DNA of 21,751 nucleotides, from positions 1 to 21,751 of the IMG/VR virus record IMGVR_UViG_3300021373_001435, one strand, 5' to 3'. The notes under the pieces are model-generated. The model did not search any database. It was not told the origin of the DNA and worked only from the letters and a program-made list of their open reading frames with translations. Below are positions 6,864 through 13,199 of the stretch, piece after piece (positions within the stretch are counted from its first letter, which is position 1; each line of letters opens with the position of its first letter). A program made the translations under genes and the position numbers. The stretch comes from a virus.

Positions 6864-8234
6864 ATGGCAATACAGTTTAAAAATCTAGTAGACGTATTTG
6901 AACAGAGAACAGGAGCTACAGCAACAGATGCTTACACGCTAACTGTATCTACTGAACAAACATCAGGAGCTACACCAAACCCTGGCACAGGAGGTTTAAA
7001 AGTTCAATACTATAGCGTCAGCAGCGGAACCACTCATGGTTTTGGTTTAGTTGCTGGCTCTAGTTCTAGTGATTTTTTAACTAGTGGTCCAATGCACTTT
7101 TACACTAACTCTGATTTAGACACAAAAAACGCTACCGGATTAGCCATGATTTTAGATACCAGCCAAAACCTAGGTATAGGTGTTACATCTATAACAGCCG
7201 GTAATAGATTAGAAGTGGCAGGTGGAACTATAGGTATTGACGACTATTTAGTGCACAATGGCGATACCAACACTAAATTTGGTTTTGTAGCTAATGATAA
7301 TTTTGCTATAACAACTGCAGGTTCAGAAAGAATAAGGGTAACAAGTGGAGGAAACCTTGGTGTTGGAACAAATAACCCAGTTAACAAACTAGATGTTGCA
7401 GGTGACATTGGCGTTGACGAATATATAGTTCACAATGGAGATACTAACACTAAATTTGGGTTTTCTTCAGCAGGTGTTGTAACGTTTGGTGCAGATCCTG
7501 CAAACCCTACATGGTATTTAGATTTAGTAAATAAAAAAACAGGATTTAGAACTACAACTCCTGGTTCTGCATTCGATGTTAATGGTACTTTTAGAGCAAG
7601 AAATGAATTAAATGTAGGTGCTACATCAGAGCAAAACCTTTTTGTTGAAGGAGGATCTGGACCTAGATATGTTAAAATGGGTGCTTATACACCATCTAAC
7701 AAAGACACTTGGCTAACAGGTGCATCAAATGCAAATTTAGTTAGAGGTACTGCAGGCTTTGGAACAGGTGGTAAAATATTAATGGCAACTTATAGGTATA
7801 CTACTAAGATAGAGCCCGGTGGTTGGCCTACAAGTGGTGGATCTAATAACGGGGTCAATATAACACCCACTCCGTCAAGTGGCCAAGTTATGATAGTTAA
7901 AGGTATTTTTGTACACAAGGCAGGTAGTACTATAGGTTCTGGCTGGTCTACTAGTACTTATCCTGTTATTTTTACACAACAAACAAACGCTGGTAGTTAT
8001 GCATATGTAGGAGCTGTATCTAGAACAGTAATTATTAATGGAAGCGGTGCTTGGTTTTATAATGCTCTTGGCTATGGTGAAAATGGCTTTCAACAAGGTG
8101 GCTCAGGTAGGCCTGTACAATTATTTCTCAACGCGGCTCCAATAACAAATGAACCAACTTGGTACATTACAGTAGAATATAGCATAATAAATTTAAATGT
8201 TTATAGACAAAACGTAGATCAAACTTTAACTTAA
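6864..8234 (+). CDS. Tail-fibre protein with an internal repeat
   Basis: This 456-residue protein begins MAIQFKNLVDVFEQRTGA, like the preceding fibre. The central part carries S74-type fibre-shaft motifs (LGIGVTSITAGNRLEVAGG, LGVGTNNPVNKLDVAGD) and a near-exact repeat of about 27 residues containing YLVHNGDTNTKFGF and YIVHNGDTNTKFGF. No peptidase S74 chaperone domain follows. Instead the last 190 residues form a Gly/Tyr/Trp-rich beta domain, perhaps the receptor-binding tip. The A-rich leader AAAACAAATAAAATTTA precedes the ATG. It is the third large fibre in the block, which suggests a branched or multi-component adsorption apparatus. Confidence 0.76.
   Translation: MAIQFKNLVDVFEQRTGATATDAYTLTVSTEQTSGATPNPGTGGLKVQYYSVSSGTTHGFGLVAGSSSSDFLTSGPMHFYTNSDLDTKNATGLAMILDTSQNLGIGVTSITAGNRLEVAGGTIGIDDYLVHNGDTNTKFGFVANDNFAITTAGSERIRVTSGGNLGVGTNNPVNKLDVAGDIGVDEYIVHNGDTNTKFGFSSAGVVTFGADPANPTWYLDLVNKKTGFRTTTPGSAFDVNGTFRARNELNVGATSEQNLFVEGGSGPRYVKMGAYTPSNKDTWLTGASNANLVRGTAGFGTGGKILMATYRYTTKIEPGGWPTSGGSNNGVNITPTPSSGQVMIVKGIFVHKAGSTIGSGWSTSTYPVIFTQQTNAGSYAYVGAVSRTVIINGSGAWFYNALGYGENGFQQGGSGRPVQLFLNAAPITNEPTWYITVEYSIINLNVYRQNVDQTLT
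7203..7463 (+). repeat. Two-copy internal coding repeat in the fibre gene
   Basis: Copy 1 (7203-7286) encodes a unit from NRLEVAGG to TNTKFGF, and copy 2 (7383-7463) encodes NKLDVAGD to TNTKFGF. Both share VHNGDTNTKFGF exactly. The copies start 180 bases apart and differ at many third codon positions, so this is an older duplication kept by selection, not a recent slippage event. Confidence 0.75.
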
Positions 8235-8240
8235 TATAAA

Positions 8241-8561
8241 ATGGCTAATACATATAGTTTAGAAATATTAAAACTAGAAGTTAAGCTTTTAGAAGATACA
8301 TTAGAAAATGTAGTTTTTCAAGCAGACTGGAGATATACAGCTACATCAGAAAACGAAGAGTACACAGAGCAATCTGTAGGTCTAGCTAGTATACCAGCTC
8401 CTGATCCAAATAATTTTACACCATTTGATGATCTAACAGAAGAGCAAGTTAAAAGTTGGGTAGAAAACGAAGTTGACTTTAGTAAATTTAAAGAATACTT
8501 AGATAATAGAATAGAAGAAAAAATAAACCCACCTACTGAAGTTAAAGACGTACCATGGTAA
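8241..8561 (+). CDS. Short conserved tail-associated protein
   Basis: This 106-residue acidic protein has the layout of a small protein often found after fibre genes in marine phages: an N-terminal MANTYSLEILKLEVKL strand, VVFQADWRYTATS, an FTPFDDLTEEQVKSWVE segment leading to a helix, and a Pro-Trp C-terminus (EVKDVPW). I recall this as a domain of unknown function (DUF7936-like); the name needs a database check. No membrane or signal segment is present. It sits 6 bases after the last fibre gene and before a hairpin-containing gap, so it probably closes the fibre unit. It may be a minor virion protein or a fibre assembly factor. Confidence 0.62.
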   Translation: MANTYSLEILKLEVKLLEDTLENVVFQADWRYTATSENEEYTEQSVGLASIPAPDPNNFTPFDDLTEEQVKSWVENEVDFSKFKEYLDNRIEEKINPPTEVKDVPW

Positions 8562-8563
8562 AA

Positions 8564-8613
8564 ATCACTAAAAATAAGTGATATATAAAGTATACCCTGC
8601 TCGGGAAAGAGCA
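8564..8613 (+). promoter_or_regulatory. Two small hairpins after the fibre block
   Basis: ATCACT (8564-8569) pairs with AGTGAT (8577-8582) around AAAAATA. A second stem pairs TGCTC (8598-8602) with GAGCA (8609-8613) around GGGAAA. CCC at 8595-8597 could pair with that loop's GGG, giving a competing pseudoknot-like fold. No U-run follows, so this is not a clear terminator. It may be a processing site or a leader element for the small gene at 8644. Confidence 0.42.
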
Positions 8614-8643
8614 ACCAAATAAACTAATATAAAACCAAAACCA

Positions 8644-8928
8644 ATGACACTATATTACAAGACTCATACGTGGAGTAGTCAACCGCAAATATCCGAAGAC
8701 CAAATAAACTTTTGGAAGCATATCGCTGATAAAACAAATTGGCGAATAGTACAATTACCAAATGGATATTTTCAAACTGAATACAAAGATCAAGATGGAG
8801 CTTGGCAAGATGTTACTCGTAGAGAAACTATGGATGGCGCTGAAGCTGCTATAGATGGTAGCATCGAGCACTACACTAAAAAGCTTGAATTTGTAAAAGG
8901 TCCTAAGGTAGTTAAAACTTTTGAATAA
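8644..8928 (+). CDS. Conserved small phage protein of unknown function
   Basis: This 94-residue protein has aromatic residues in the first half (YYKTHTWSS, FWKHIADKTNWRIVQLP). The second half is conserved-looking: NGYFQTEYKDQDGAWQDVTR, then RETMDGAEAAIDGSIEHY and KKLEFVKGPKVVKTFE. I believe I have seen close relatives in marine phage genomes without a function. It is soluble, of mixed charge, and probably a compact alpha/beta fold. It stands alone between two structured untranslated stretches, upstream of groEL, after the leader AAAACCAAAACCA. A link to chaperonin function or to tails is possible but unproven. Confidence 0.65.
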   Translation: MTLYYKTHTWSSQPQISEDQINFWKHIADKTNWRIVQLPNGYFQTEYKDQDGAWQDVTRRETMDGAEAAIDGSIEHYTKKLEFVKGPKVVKTFE

Positions 8929-8935
8929 AAATAAA

Positions 8936-9030
8936 TTGGGTAGGGCATGCTGCGGTGTACTATCAACAAGTAGGAACCGTGTGGACGATTTACTGCCCCA
9001 CCCATTCAATACGCTACTCGCGAAGAGTAA
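8936..9030 (+). ncRNA. Candidate structured 5' leader RNA of the chaperonin genes
   Basis: The outer stem pairs TGGGT-a-GGGCA (8937-8947) with TGCCC-c-ACCCA (8994-9004), ten pairs with one mismatch. Inside, GCGGT (8952-8956) pairs with ACCGT (8976-8980), including one G-U, and TACT (8958-8961) pairs with AGTA (8969-8972) around a 7-base loop. A third stem, TACTC/GAGTA (9015-9029), follows. ATTTAC (8988-8993) could pair with GTAAAT (9027-9032) and compete with it. The GC-rich outer stem is striking in AT-rich DNA. It matches no riboswitch or ribozyme I can recall. It may control groEL or be a processing site. Confidence 0.55.
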
Positions 9031-9052
9031 ATTAAATTAAATTAAATTAAAT
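9028..9052 (+). repeat. Tandem AAATT repeat leader before groEL
   Basis: The 25 bases before the groEL ATG are almost entirely a five-base AAATT repeat of about five units. It has no Shine-Dalgarno sequence and cannot fold, giving an open ribosome landing site. Such A/T-only leaders fit initiation in Bacteroidota. The copy number could change by slippage. Confidence 0.7.
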
Positions 9053-10609
9053 ATGTCAGATAAAATTGTTAAAAACCTTAACTTTGGGGAAGACGCAAAG
9101 AACAAGGTGTTTAAAGGTATAGAAAAACTCACAAAAGCTGTTAGCTCCACGCTCGGAGCTAGCGGCCAATGTGTTATACTAGAAGATGATCAGGGTAAAC
9201 CCGTCATTACAAAAGATGGTGTAACTGTTGCAAATAGTATTACATTAAGAGACCCGGTAGAAAACATGGGTGCTACGCTTCTAAAAGAAGCTGCTAGAAA
9301 AACCGTTCAAGAAGCTGGCGATGGAACAACAACGGCTACGGTACTAGCGCACTCAATTTTAACAGAGGCCTATAAAAATTTAGATAAAGATAATACCCGT
9401 AACATTAAAGAAGGCATAAACAAAGCCGTTAATAATGTTATTAAATACTTAGAGAAAAAAGCAATATCTGTTGAAGGTACTATGCTTGATGATGTTGCTA
9501 CTATTAGTTGTAACAACGATAAAAATCTAGGTAAAATAATTGGGGAAGCGTTTAAAGTTGCTGGTGAAAACGGTGTTGTTGTGATGGAGCCAACAACCGA
9601 AGATACTACAGAGCTTGAGTTAGTTGACGGTGTTCAATATGAAAAAGGTTTAACTAACTCACATTTTGTAACAAGCAAAGACAAACGAGTGGCTGAGCTT
9701 GATAATCCATTAGTATTACTACTAGAATCGCCAGTAGAGTCTGTGCGTAAGATACAGTCGGTGTTAGAGTATGTAATTAAAAATAAAAAACCTTTACTTA
9801 TAGTAGGTGACTTAGAAACAGAAGTTCTAGCTACTCTTGCAATGAATAAAGTAAAGGGTAATATAAAAGTAAACGTTATTAACGCGCCAACTTACGGTAT
9901 AAATAAGAAAGACACGCTTTCTGATTTAGCTTTACTTACTGGCGCAACTGTAGTCAATGAAGATCTTGGAGATGATTTAGATGTTATTAATCCAGACTTT
10001 TTAGGTACTTGTGATAAAAGTATAACTAATGACACAGAAACTATATTGCAGGTAGATACGTCTACTGAAGATATAAAAAAATTAATTAGTTCAGTAAAAA
10101 AATTAATAGCTAAAGCTAAATCGCCTGGAGAAGTTATACGTCTTGAAAAACGTTTAGCTAGATTATCAGGTAAAGTTGCAGTTGTTAAAGTTGGTGCTAA
10201 TTCAGAAATCGAATTAAAAGAAAAATCAGATAGAGTTGAAGACGCTATCTGTGCTACTAAAGCCGCGGTAAAAGAAGGTATAGTATCAGGAGGTGGTATA
10301 GCTTTGCTTGATGCATCTAAAAAAACCAAAGCAAAAACAGCTGGTGAAAAGATATTGCTACAAGCTATTAAAGCACCGTTTAAAACTATACTAAATAATG
10401 CTGGACTGGAAGAGGTTGGTACGCCCGAAGAAGGTATGGGTGTTAATGTGATTACAGGTGATATTGTAAATATGGTTGATAAAGGTATTATCGACCCATT
10501 GCTTGTAACTAAAAGCGCACTCAAACACGCGGCTTCAGTGGCTACCACTATATTATCTACAGATTGTGTAATCAATAACTTAAGAGTTGAATATGAAAGC
10601 AATAGGTAG
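9053..10609 (+). CDS. groEL: Phage-encoded chaperonin GroEL (Cpn60)
   Basis: An ATP-driven protein-folding chamber subunit of 518 residues, probably assembling into rings with the downstream GroES to fold virion proteins in the cytoplasm. The whole family pattern is present: TLGASGQCVILED, ITKDGVTVANSI, the nucleotide site AGDGTTTATVLA (D90 matches E. coli D87), RVEDAICATKAAVKEG (D397 matches D398) and SGGG at 412-415. By hand alignment several hydrophobic apical substrate or GroES contacts are changed (Y199 to L200, Y203 to H204, L234 to Q235), while the Phe next to the second is kept (F205). The flexible Gly-Gly-Met tail is absent; the protein ends soon after the equatorial strand. The gene follows a structured leader and overlaps groES by 17 bases in groEL-groES order. 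Confidence 0.95.
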   Translation: MSDKIVKNLNFGEDAKNKVFKGIEKLTKAVSSTLGASGQCVILEDDQGKPVITKDGVTVANSITLRDPVENMGATLLKEAARKTVQEAGDGTTTATVLAHSILTEAYKNLDKDNTRNIKEGINKAVNNVIKYLEKKAISVEGTMLDDVATISCNNDKNLGKIIGEAFKVAGENGVVVMEPTTEDTTELELVDGVQYEKGLTNSHFVTSKDKRVAELDNPLVLLLESPVESVRKIQSVLEYVIKNKKPLLIVGDLETEVLATLAMNKVKGNIKVNVINAPTYGINKKDTLSDLALLTGATVVNEDLGDDLDVINPDFLGTCDKSITNDTETILQVDTSTEDIKKLISSVKKLIAKAKSPGEVIRLEKRLARLSGKVAVVKVGANSEIELKEKSDRVEDAICATKAAVKEGIVSGGGIALLDASKKTKAKTAGEKILLQAIKAPFKTILNNAGLEEVGTPEEGMGVNVITGDIVNMVDKGIIDPLLVTKSALKHAASVATTILSTDCVINNLRVEYESNR

Positions 10610-10856
10610 AAATATAATTATAGAAACTAAAAAAGAAGATACCATTAAAAAAACAGATGGTGGTCTTATGTTAACTGGTAAACAACGAGTTGACGTTCGT
10701 TATAAAGAAGCTACTGTGCTTCATTGTGGCGATGACGTTAGAGGTGTTAAAAAAGGTAACAAAATATTTTATGATAAGCATTCAGGTAACAGACTTGAAG
10801 TTGATAAAAATGTTTTTTACGTTATAAAAGATACTGATGTGGTCGTTGTGTTATGA
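10593..10856 (+). CDS. groES: Phage-encoded co-chaperonin GroES (Cpn10)
   Basis: This 87-residue protein should form the heptameric lid of the GroEL chamber. The mobile loop that docks on GroEL is clear: TDGGLMLTGK, with L25-M26-L27 in place of the usual Ile-Val-Leu. The barrel strands are recognisable (GRNIIIETKK, EATVLHCGDD, GNKIFYDKHSG, FYVIKDTDVVVVL). The region between HCGDD and KKGNKI is much shorter than the roof hairpin of E. coli GroES, which recalls T4 Gp31. I chose the ATG at 10593 rather than a TTG two codons upstream, as ATGs dominate here and the family starts at this point. It overlaps groEL by 17 bases and the next gene by ATGA, suggesting translational coupling. Confidence 0.92.
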   Translation: MKAIGRNIIIETKKEDTIKKTDGGLMLTGKQRVDVRYKEATVLHCGDDVRGVKKGNKIFYDKHSGNRLEVDKNVFYVIKDTDVVVVL

Positions 10857-11296
10857 GATTAGAAGCTAGTGACATTAGGGATTTAAATCTTCTTAAGCAC
10901 TATCGTATAATACGTAAGTGGGCTTGTAAAAACAACGATCTTAACGATGCAGAGCTAGAGTTGTTAATATACTTGGACTGCATGGATATGTTTACACGTA
11001 AAGATTTTGAAGACGGTACATATTCTTTTAGTTGGGATAATAGGCGTTGGAACAAGCTTTTACAAAAAGACTGGATTACACTTTGGAGAAAGTATAATAG
11101 AACTACACAAAAGTATAATATATACAAAGTATCATTTAAAGGTAAACAGTTAATATCGCGCATGTATAGAATTATGCTAGGTGAAGAAGATATACCTACT
11201 AGCACCAGACGTAATAGCATAATGAAAGGCAAGACTTACAGCGATAAAGTTTTGTCATTTGCTATTAATAAAGTCAATAAAGATAAAAACAGATAA
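10853..11296 (+). CDS. Conserved phage protein, possible winged-helix type
   Basis: This 147-residue basic protein has helices in the first half (LLKHYRIIRKWACKNN, DAELELLIYLDCM), then an FTRKDFEDG turn, WDNRRWNKLLQKDWITLWRK and a strand pair NIYKVSFKGKQLISRMYRIM. This order of helices, turn and beta wing resembles MarR-like winged-helix proteins, and I recall similar proteins next to structural genes in marine phages. The C-terminal tail (TRRNSIMKGKTYSDK) is basic. It could be a late-gene regulator, a DNA-binding virion protein or something else. It overlaps groES by ATGA, so it is translated together with the chaperonin genes. Confidence 0.6.
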   Translation: MRLEASDIRDLNLLKHYRIIRKWACKNNDLNDAELELLIYLDCMDMFTRKDFEDGTYSFSWDNRRWNKLLQKDWITLWRKYNRTTQKYNIYKVSFKGKQLISRMYRIMLGEEDIPTSTRRNSIMKGKTYSDKVLSFAINKVNKDKNR

Positions 11297-11297
11297 T

Positions 11298-12305
11298 ATG
11301 GGAAAAGGTTTTAAATTACCAGGAAAACTTCCGGGGGCTCCAGCAAAAATAGCTATGCCAGCTATTCAAAGTGGTGGAAGCTATAGAAATCCTGCTATGG
11401 TTATAGATCGTAGCGCTGAAATACTTGGTGCTGGAATACAATCTGGTATGGACAAGATAGGCGAGGGCTTGAAAAAAAGAGCTATGGATAAGATGGCTGA
11501 AGAAAAAGGGGAAGAGCCACAAAGCAACTTAGATAAAGAAATTCAAAACGAAAAACTAGAAAGCACAGCAGTAGATGCTAGTACTAAATTAGATGCATTT
11601 AAATCCACCACTGTTCCAGCTCTAGATTCTCAAGCAGAAGAATTTTTAACAAAATTTCGGCCCGGTGTTCTTACTAATAGAAACGCAATGCCGGCTATGA
11701 TCGATGATGAACTCGCAGCTGTTGGAACTCCTGTAGATTTACCTGAAACACCTTTGCAAATGAAAAACGATTCACCGAATAAATTTTTAGGAGGAGCTAT
11801 GAGCGCTGCTTTTGGTGGTGGTAGTGGGGTAAATAACAGTGGCTTAAGCCAACAACAAATGCAAAATGCAATTGCACCAGGTGGTAAATTTGTAGGTATT
11901 GGTAATGTAGGTAAGGCCATATCACAAGCTCAACAAGGCACTGCAGCTAGTGCCGCAGCTGGACTAGCAATGGGTGCTGGAGGAACAATGGGAACTCCAG
12001 ACCAAAACCCTATGACTGGTGGAGCTGGCGGAGGTCAAACATTAAACTGCACTCCAGTTGCGATGTCATATGATCCGCCGCTGCAAGCAAATGAAAAAGG
12101 AGGTAAAACACCTGTATTTAATTTAGCAACACAAGGTATGGCAGAAACTGCTTTTGGAACATCAGCGATGAGACAAGCTTCTGTAGGTAGTGCGTTTCAA
12201 GTTAGCGCGGCTCAAGAAGCTGCGTTTGGACCTGACTCTGATTTAGCAGAAGAAAATCCAGCTAAAGCTAAAAAGATATATGATGGTATTAAAGATAATA
12301 AATAA
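11298..12305 (+). CDS. Gly/Ala-rich protein of unknown function, probably virion-associated
   Basis: I do not recognise a family for this 335-residue protein. It starts MGKGFKLPGKLPGAPAKIAM and has a charged helical stretch around residues 50-90 with a coiled-coil look. The central and C-terminal part is low in complexity (GGGSGVNNSGLSQQQMQ, ASAAAGLAMGAGGTMG). There is no signal peptide or clear membrane helix, although the Ala/Gly segment could associate with membranes. Such composition is common in internal or ejected virion proteins. The start at 11298 lies one base after the previous stop (TAATATG); a TTG 13 codons upstream is in frame but lies inside the previous gene and looks less likely. 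Confidence 0.6.
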   Translation: MGKGFKLPGKLPGAPAKIAMPAIQSGGSYRNPAMVIDRSAEILGAGIQSGMDKIGEGLKKRAMDKMAEEKGEEPQSNLDKEIQNEKLESTAVDASTKLDAFKSTTVPALDSQAEEFLTKFRPGVLTNRNAMPAMIDDELAAVGTPVDLPETPLQMKNDSPNKFLGGAMSAAFGGGSGVNNSGLSQQQMQNAIAPGGKFVGIGNVGKAISQAQQGTAASAAAGLAMGAGGTMGTPDQNPMTGGAGGGQTLNCTPVAMSYDPPLQANEKGGKTPVFNLATQGMAETAFGTSAMRQASVGSAFQVSAAQEAAFGPDSDLAEENPAKAKKIYDGIKDNK

Positions 12306-12318
12306 TAAATAAAAAATT

Positions 12319-12522
12319 ATGGATCATAATATAGAAAAATTAATTAGAAAACCTGTTCTTGAAGGGCAAGTAGGTGAGTCACACGTTTGGGACGGTCCAT
12401 TAGACACTAGTGGCTTTCCAATGGGAGTTGGTAGTAGCTCTGGTATTACTGGTATGAAAATTAAAACCGCTGCTTGCGCTTATACACCAGGTCCGATAAC
12501 TAAAAAAGCTCAAGGTGCCTGA
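12319..12522 (+). CDS. Small protein of unknown function
   Basis: This 67-residue protein starts MDHNIEKLIRKPVLEGQVGE and continues with HVWDGPLDTSGFPMG and a Gly/Ser-rich turn region, ending in basic residues. No membrane segment or known motif is seen. The ATG follows an A/T-rich leader (AATAAATAAAAAATT). It overlaps the next gene by 8 bases in another frame. Its place among small virion-type genes suggests a minor structural or assembly protein, but there is no direct evidence. Confidence 0.5.
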   Translation: MDHNIEKLIRKPVLEGQVGESHVWDGPLDTSGFPMGVGSSSGITGMKIKTAACAYTPGPITKKAQGA

Positions 12523-12778
12523 AGTAAATAAAAAAACCTTAAAGTGCAATAAACCTAGAAAAACACCAGGTCACAAGACTAAATCACATATTGTTAAAGC
12601 TTGTGAAAATGGTAAAGAAAAAATAATTAGGTTTGGCCAACAAGGTGTGAGTACTGCCGGTAAGAAGCAAGATAAAAAATCAAAAGCAAGGAGAGCTAGC
12701 TTTAAAGCTCGACACGCTAAAAACATTAAGAAAGGTAAAATGTCTGCCGCCTATTGGGCTGACAAAGTAAAATGGTAA
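12515..12778 (+). CDS. Small, very basic phage protein (DUF5872-like)
   Basis: This 87-residue Lys/Arg-rich protein has the segments TKSHIVKACENGKEKIIRFG, then QQGVSTAGKK, then KARRASFKARHAKNIKKGKM, ending SAAYWADKVKW. This pattern recurs in many phages; I recall it as DUF5872, to be checked. The basic RRASFKARH core suggests nucleic-acid binding or capsid-internal packing, but no activity is established. The start is GTG at 12515 inside the previous gene, and no ATG lies before the conserved core, so GTG is favoured. The next gene starts within its final codons (AAATGGTAA). Confidence 0.68.
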   Translation: MPEVNKKTLKCNKPRKTPGHKTKSHIVKACENGKEKIIRFGQQGVSTAGKKQDKKSKARRASFKARHAKNIKKGKMSAAYWADKVKW

Positions 12779-13044
12779 TTATGGAAAAAGGACACTTTGG
12801 AGAATACACTGGTAACGCAAGATGTTGCAAAACCCCAGTTACAAAAAGAAACTACAGATCTTCTGTGGCAGACGACGCTGCTCATATTCACTATTTAAAA
12901 GAAGATATTAACTACGATGCTAAGCATAATCATAGTGATGAAAATATGACTGCAGACGAAAAGCACATATCTAAGTTAGCAGGTGATATGAAGTATGATC
13001 AAAAACACCACGGATCGCCAGCCAAGGCTCATTGTTATAAATAA
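12772..13044 (+). CDS. Histidine-rich repeat protein of unknown function
   Basis: This 90-residue protein is unusually rich in His, Lys and Asp. Two similar units, EDINYDAKHNHSD and GDMKYDQKHHGSP, suggest an internal duplication, and a CC pair and a C-terminal HCYK add possible metal ligands. Two starts are possible: ATG at 12772, overlapping the previous stop, or ATG at 12781, which has the preferred A/T leader. The latter gives 87 residues. Metal binding is a reasonable guess from composition, but no known family is evident. It is followed by a TAATG overlap with a 51-codon gene. Confidence 0.58.
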   Translation: MVIMEKGHFGEYTGNARCCKTPVTKRNYRSSVADDAAHIHYLKEDINYDAKHNHSDENMTADEKHISKLAGDMKYDQKHHGSPAKAHCYK

Positions 13045-13199
13045 TGAAATCAAAAGGTTTAGGTGACGACATAGCTAAGTTTACTAAAGCTACTGGTATT
13101 AAAACAGTGGTTGATAGAGTCGCTGAAGGTTTAAACATCAACTGTGGTTGTAACAATAGACAAGAGTGGTTTAACGAAAAATTTCCATACAAAAACTAA
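13044..13199 (+). CDS. Short conserved phage protein with a CGC motif, 51 residues
   Basis: This short gene reads MKSKGLGDDIAKFTKATGIK, then a linking helix, NINCGCNNRQEWFNEK and FPYKN before TAA at 13197-13199. The order KGLGD-IAKFTKATGI, CGC, NRQEW, FPYK matches a short protein I recall from many tailed phages, near structural genes, without a known function. Both ends use TAATG overlaps with the neighbours, strong support for a real translated gene. The two Cys could bind metal or form part of a small interface. Confidence 0.78.
   Translation: MKSKGLGDDIAKFTKATGIKTVVDRVAEGLNINCGCNNRQEWFNEKFPYKN

Noticed and set aside
8936-9005. A tRNA or a known riboswitch in the groEL leader
   Set aside because: There is no T-loop, anticodon arm or CCA-type acceptor layout, and the conserved cores of the glutamine, preQ1, SAM, TPP and hammerhead-type elements I know are absent.
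10587-10592. TTG start two codons before the GroES ATG
   Set aside because: ATG at 10593 fits the family N-terminus and the general use of ATG here.
9892-10602. A 236-codon open frame on the minus strand inside groEL
   Set aside because: It is antisense to a clear GroEL gene, has a low-complexity Ser/Thr/Ile composition and no family features; a by-product of codon bias.
11259-11297. TTG start 13 codons upstream for the Gly/Ala-rich protein
   Set aside because: It lies inside the previous coding region, and ATG at 11298 follows the stop at the usual spacing.
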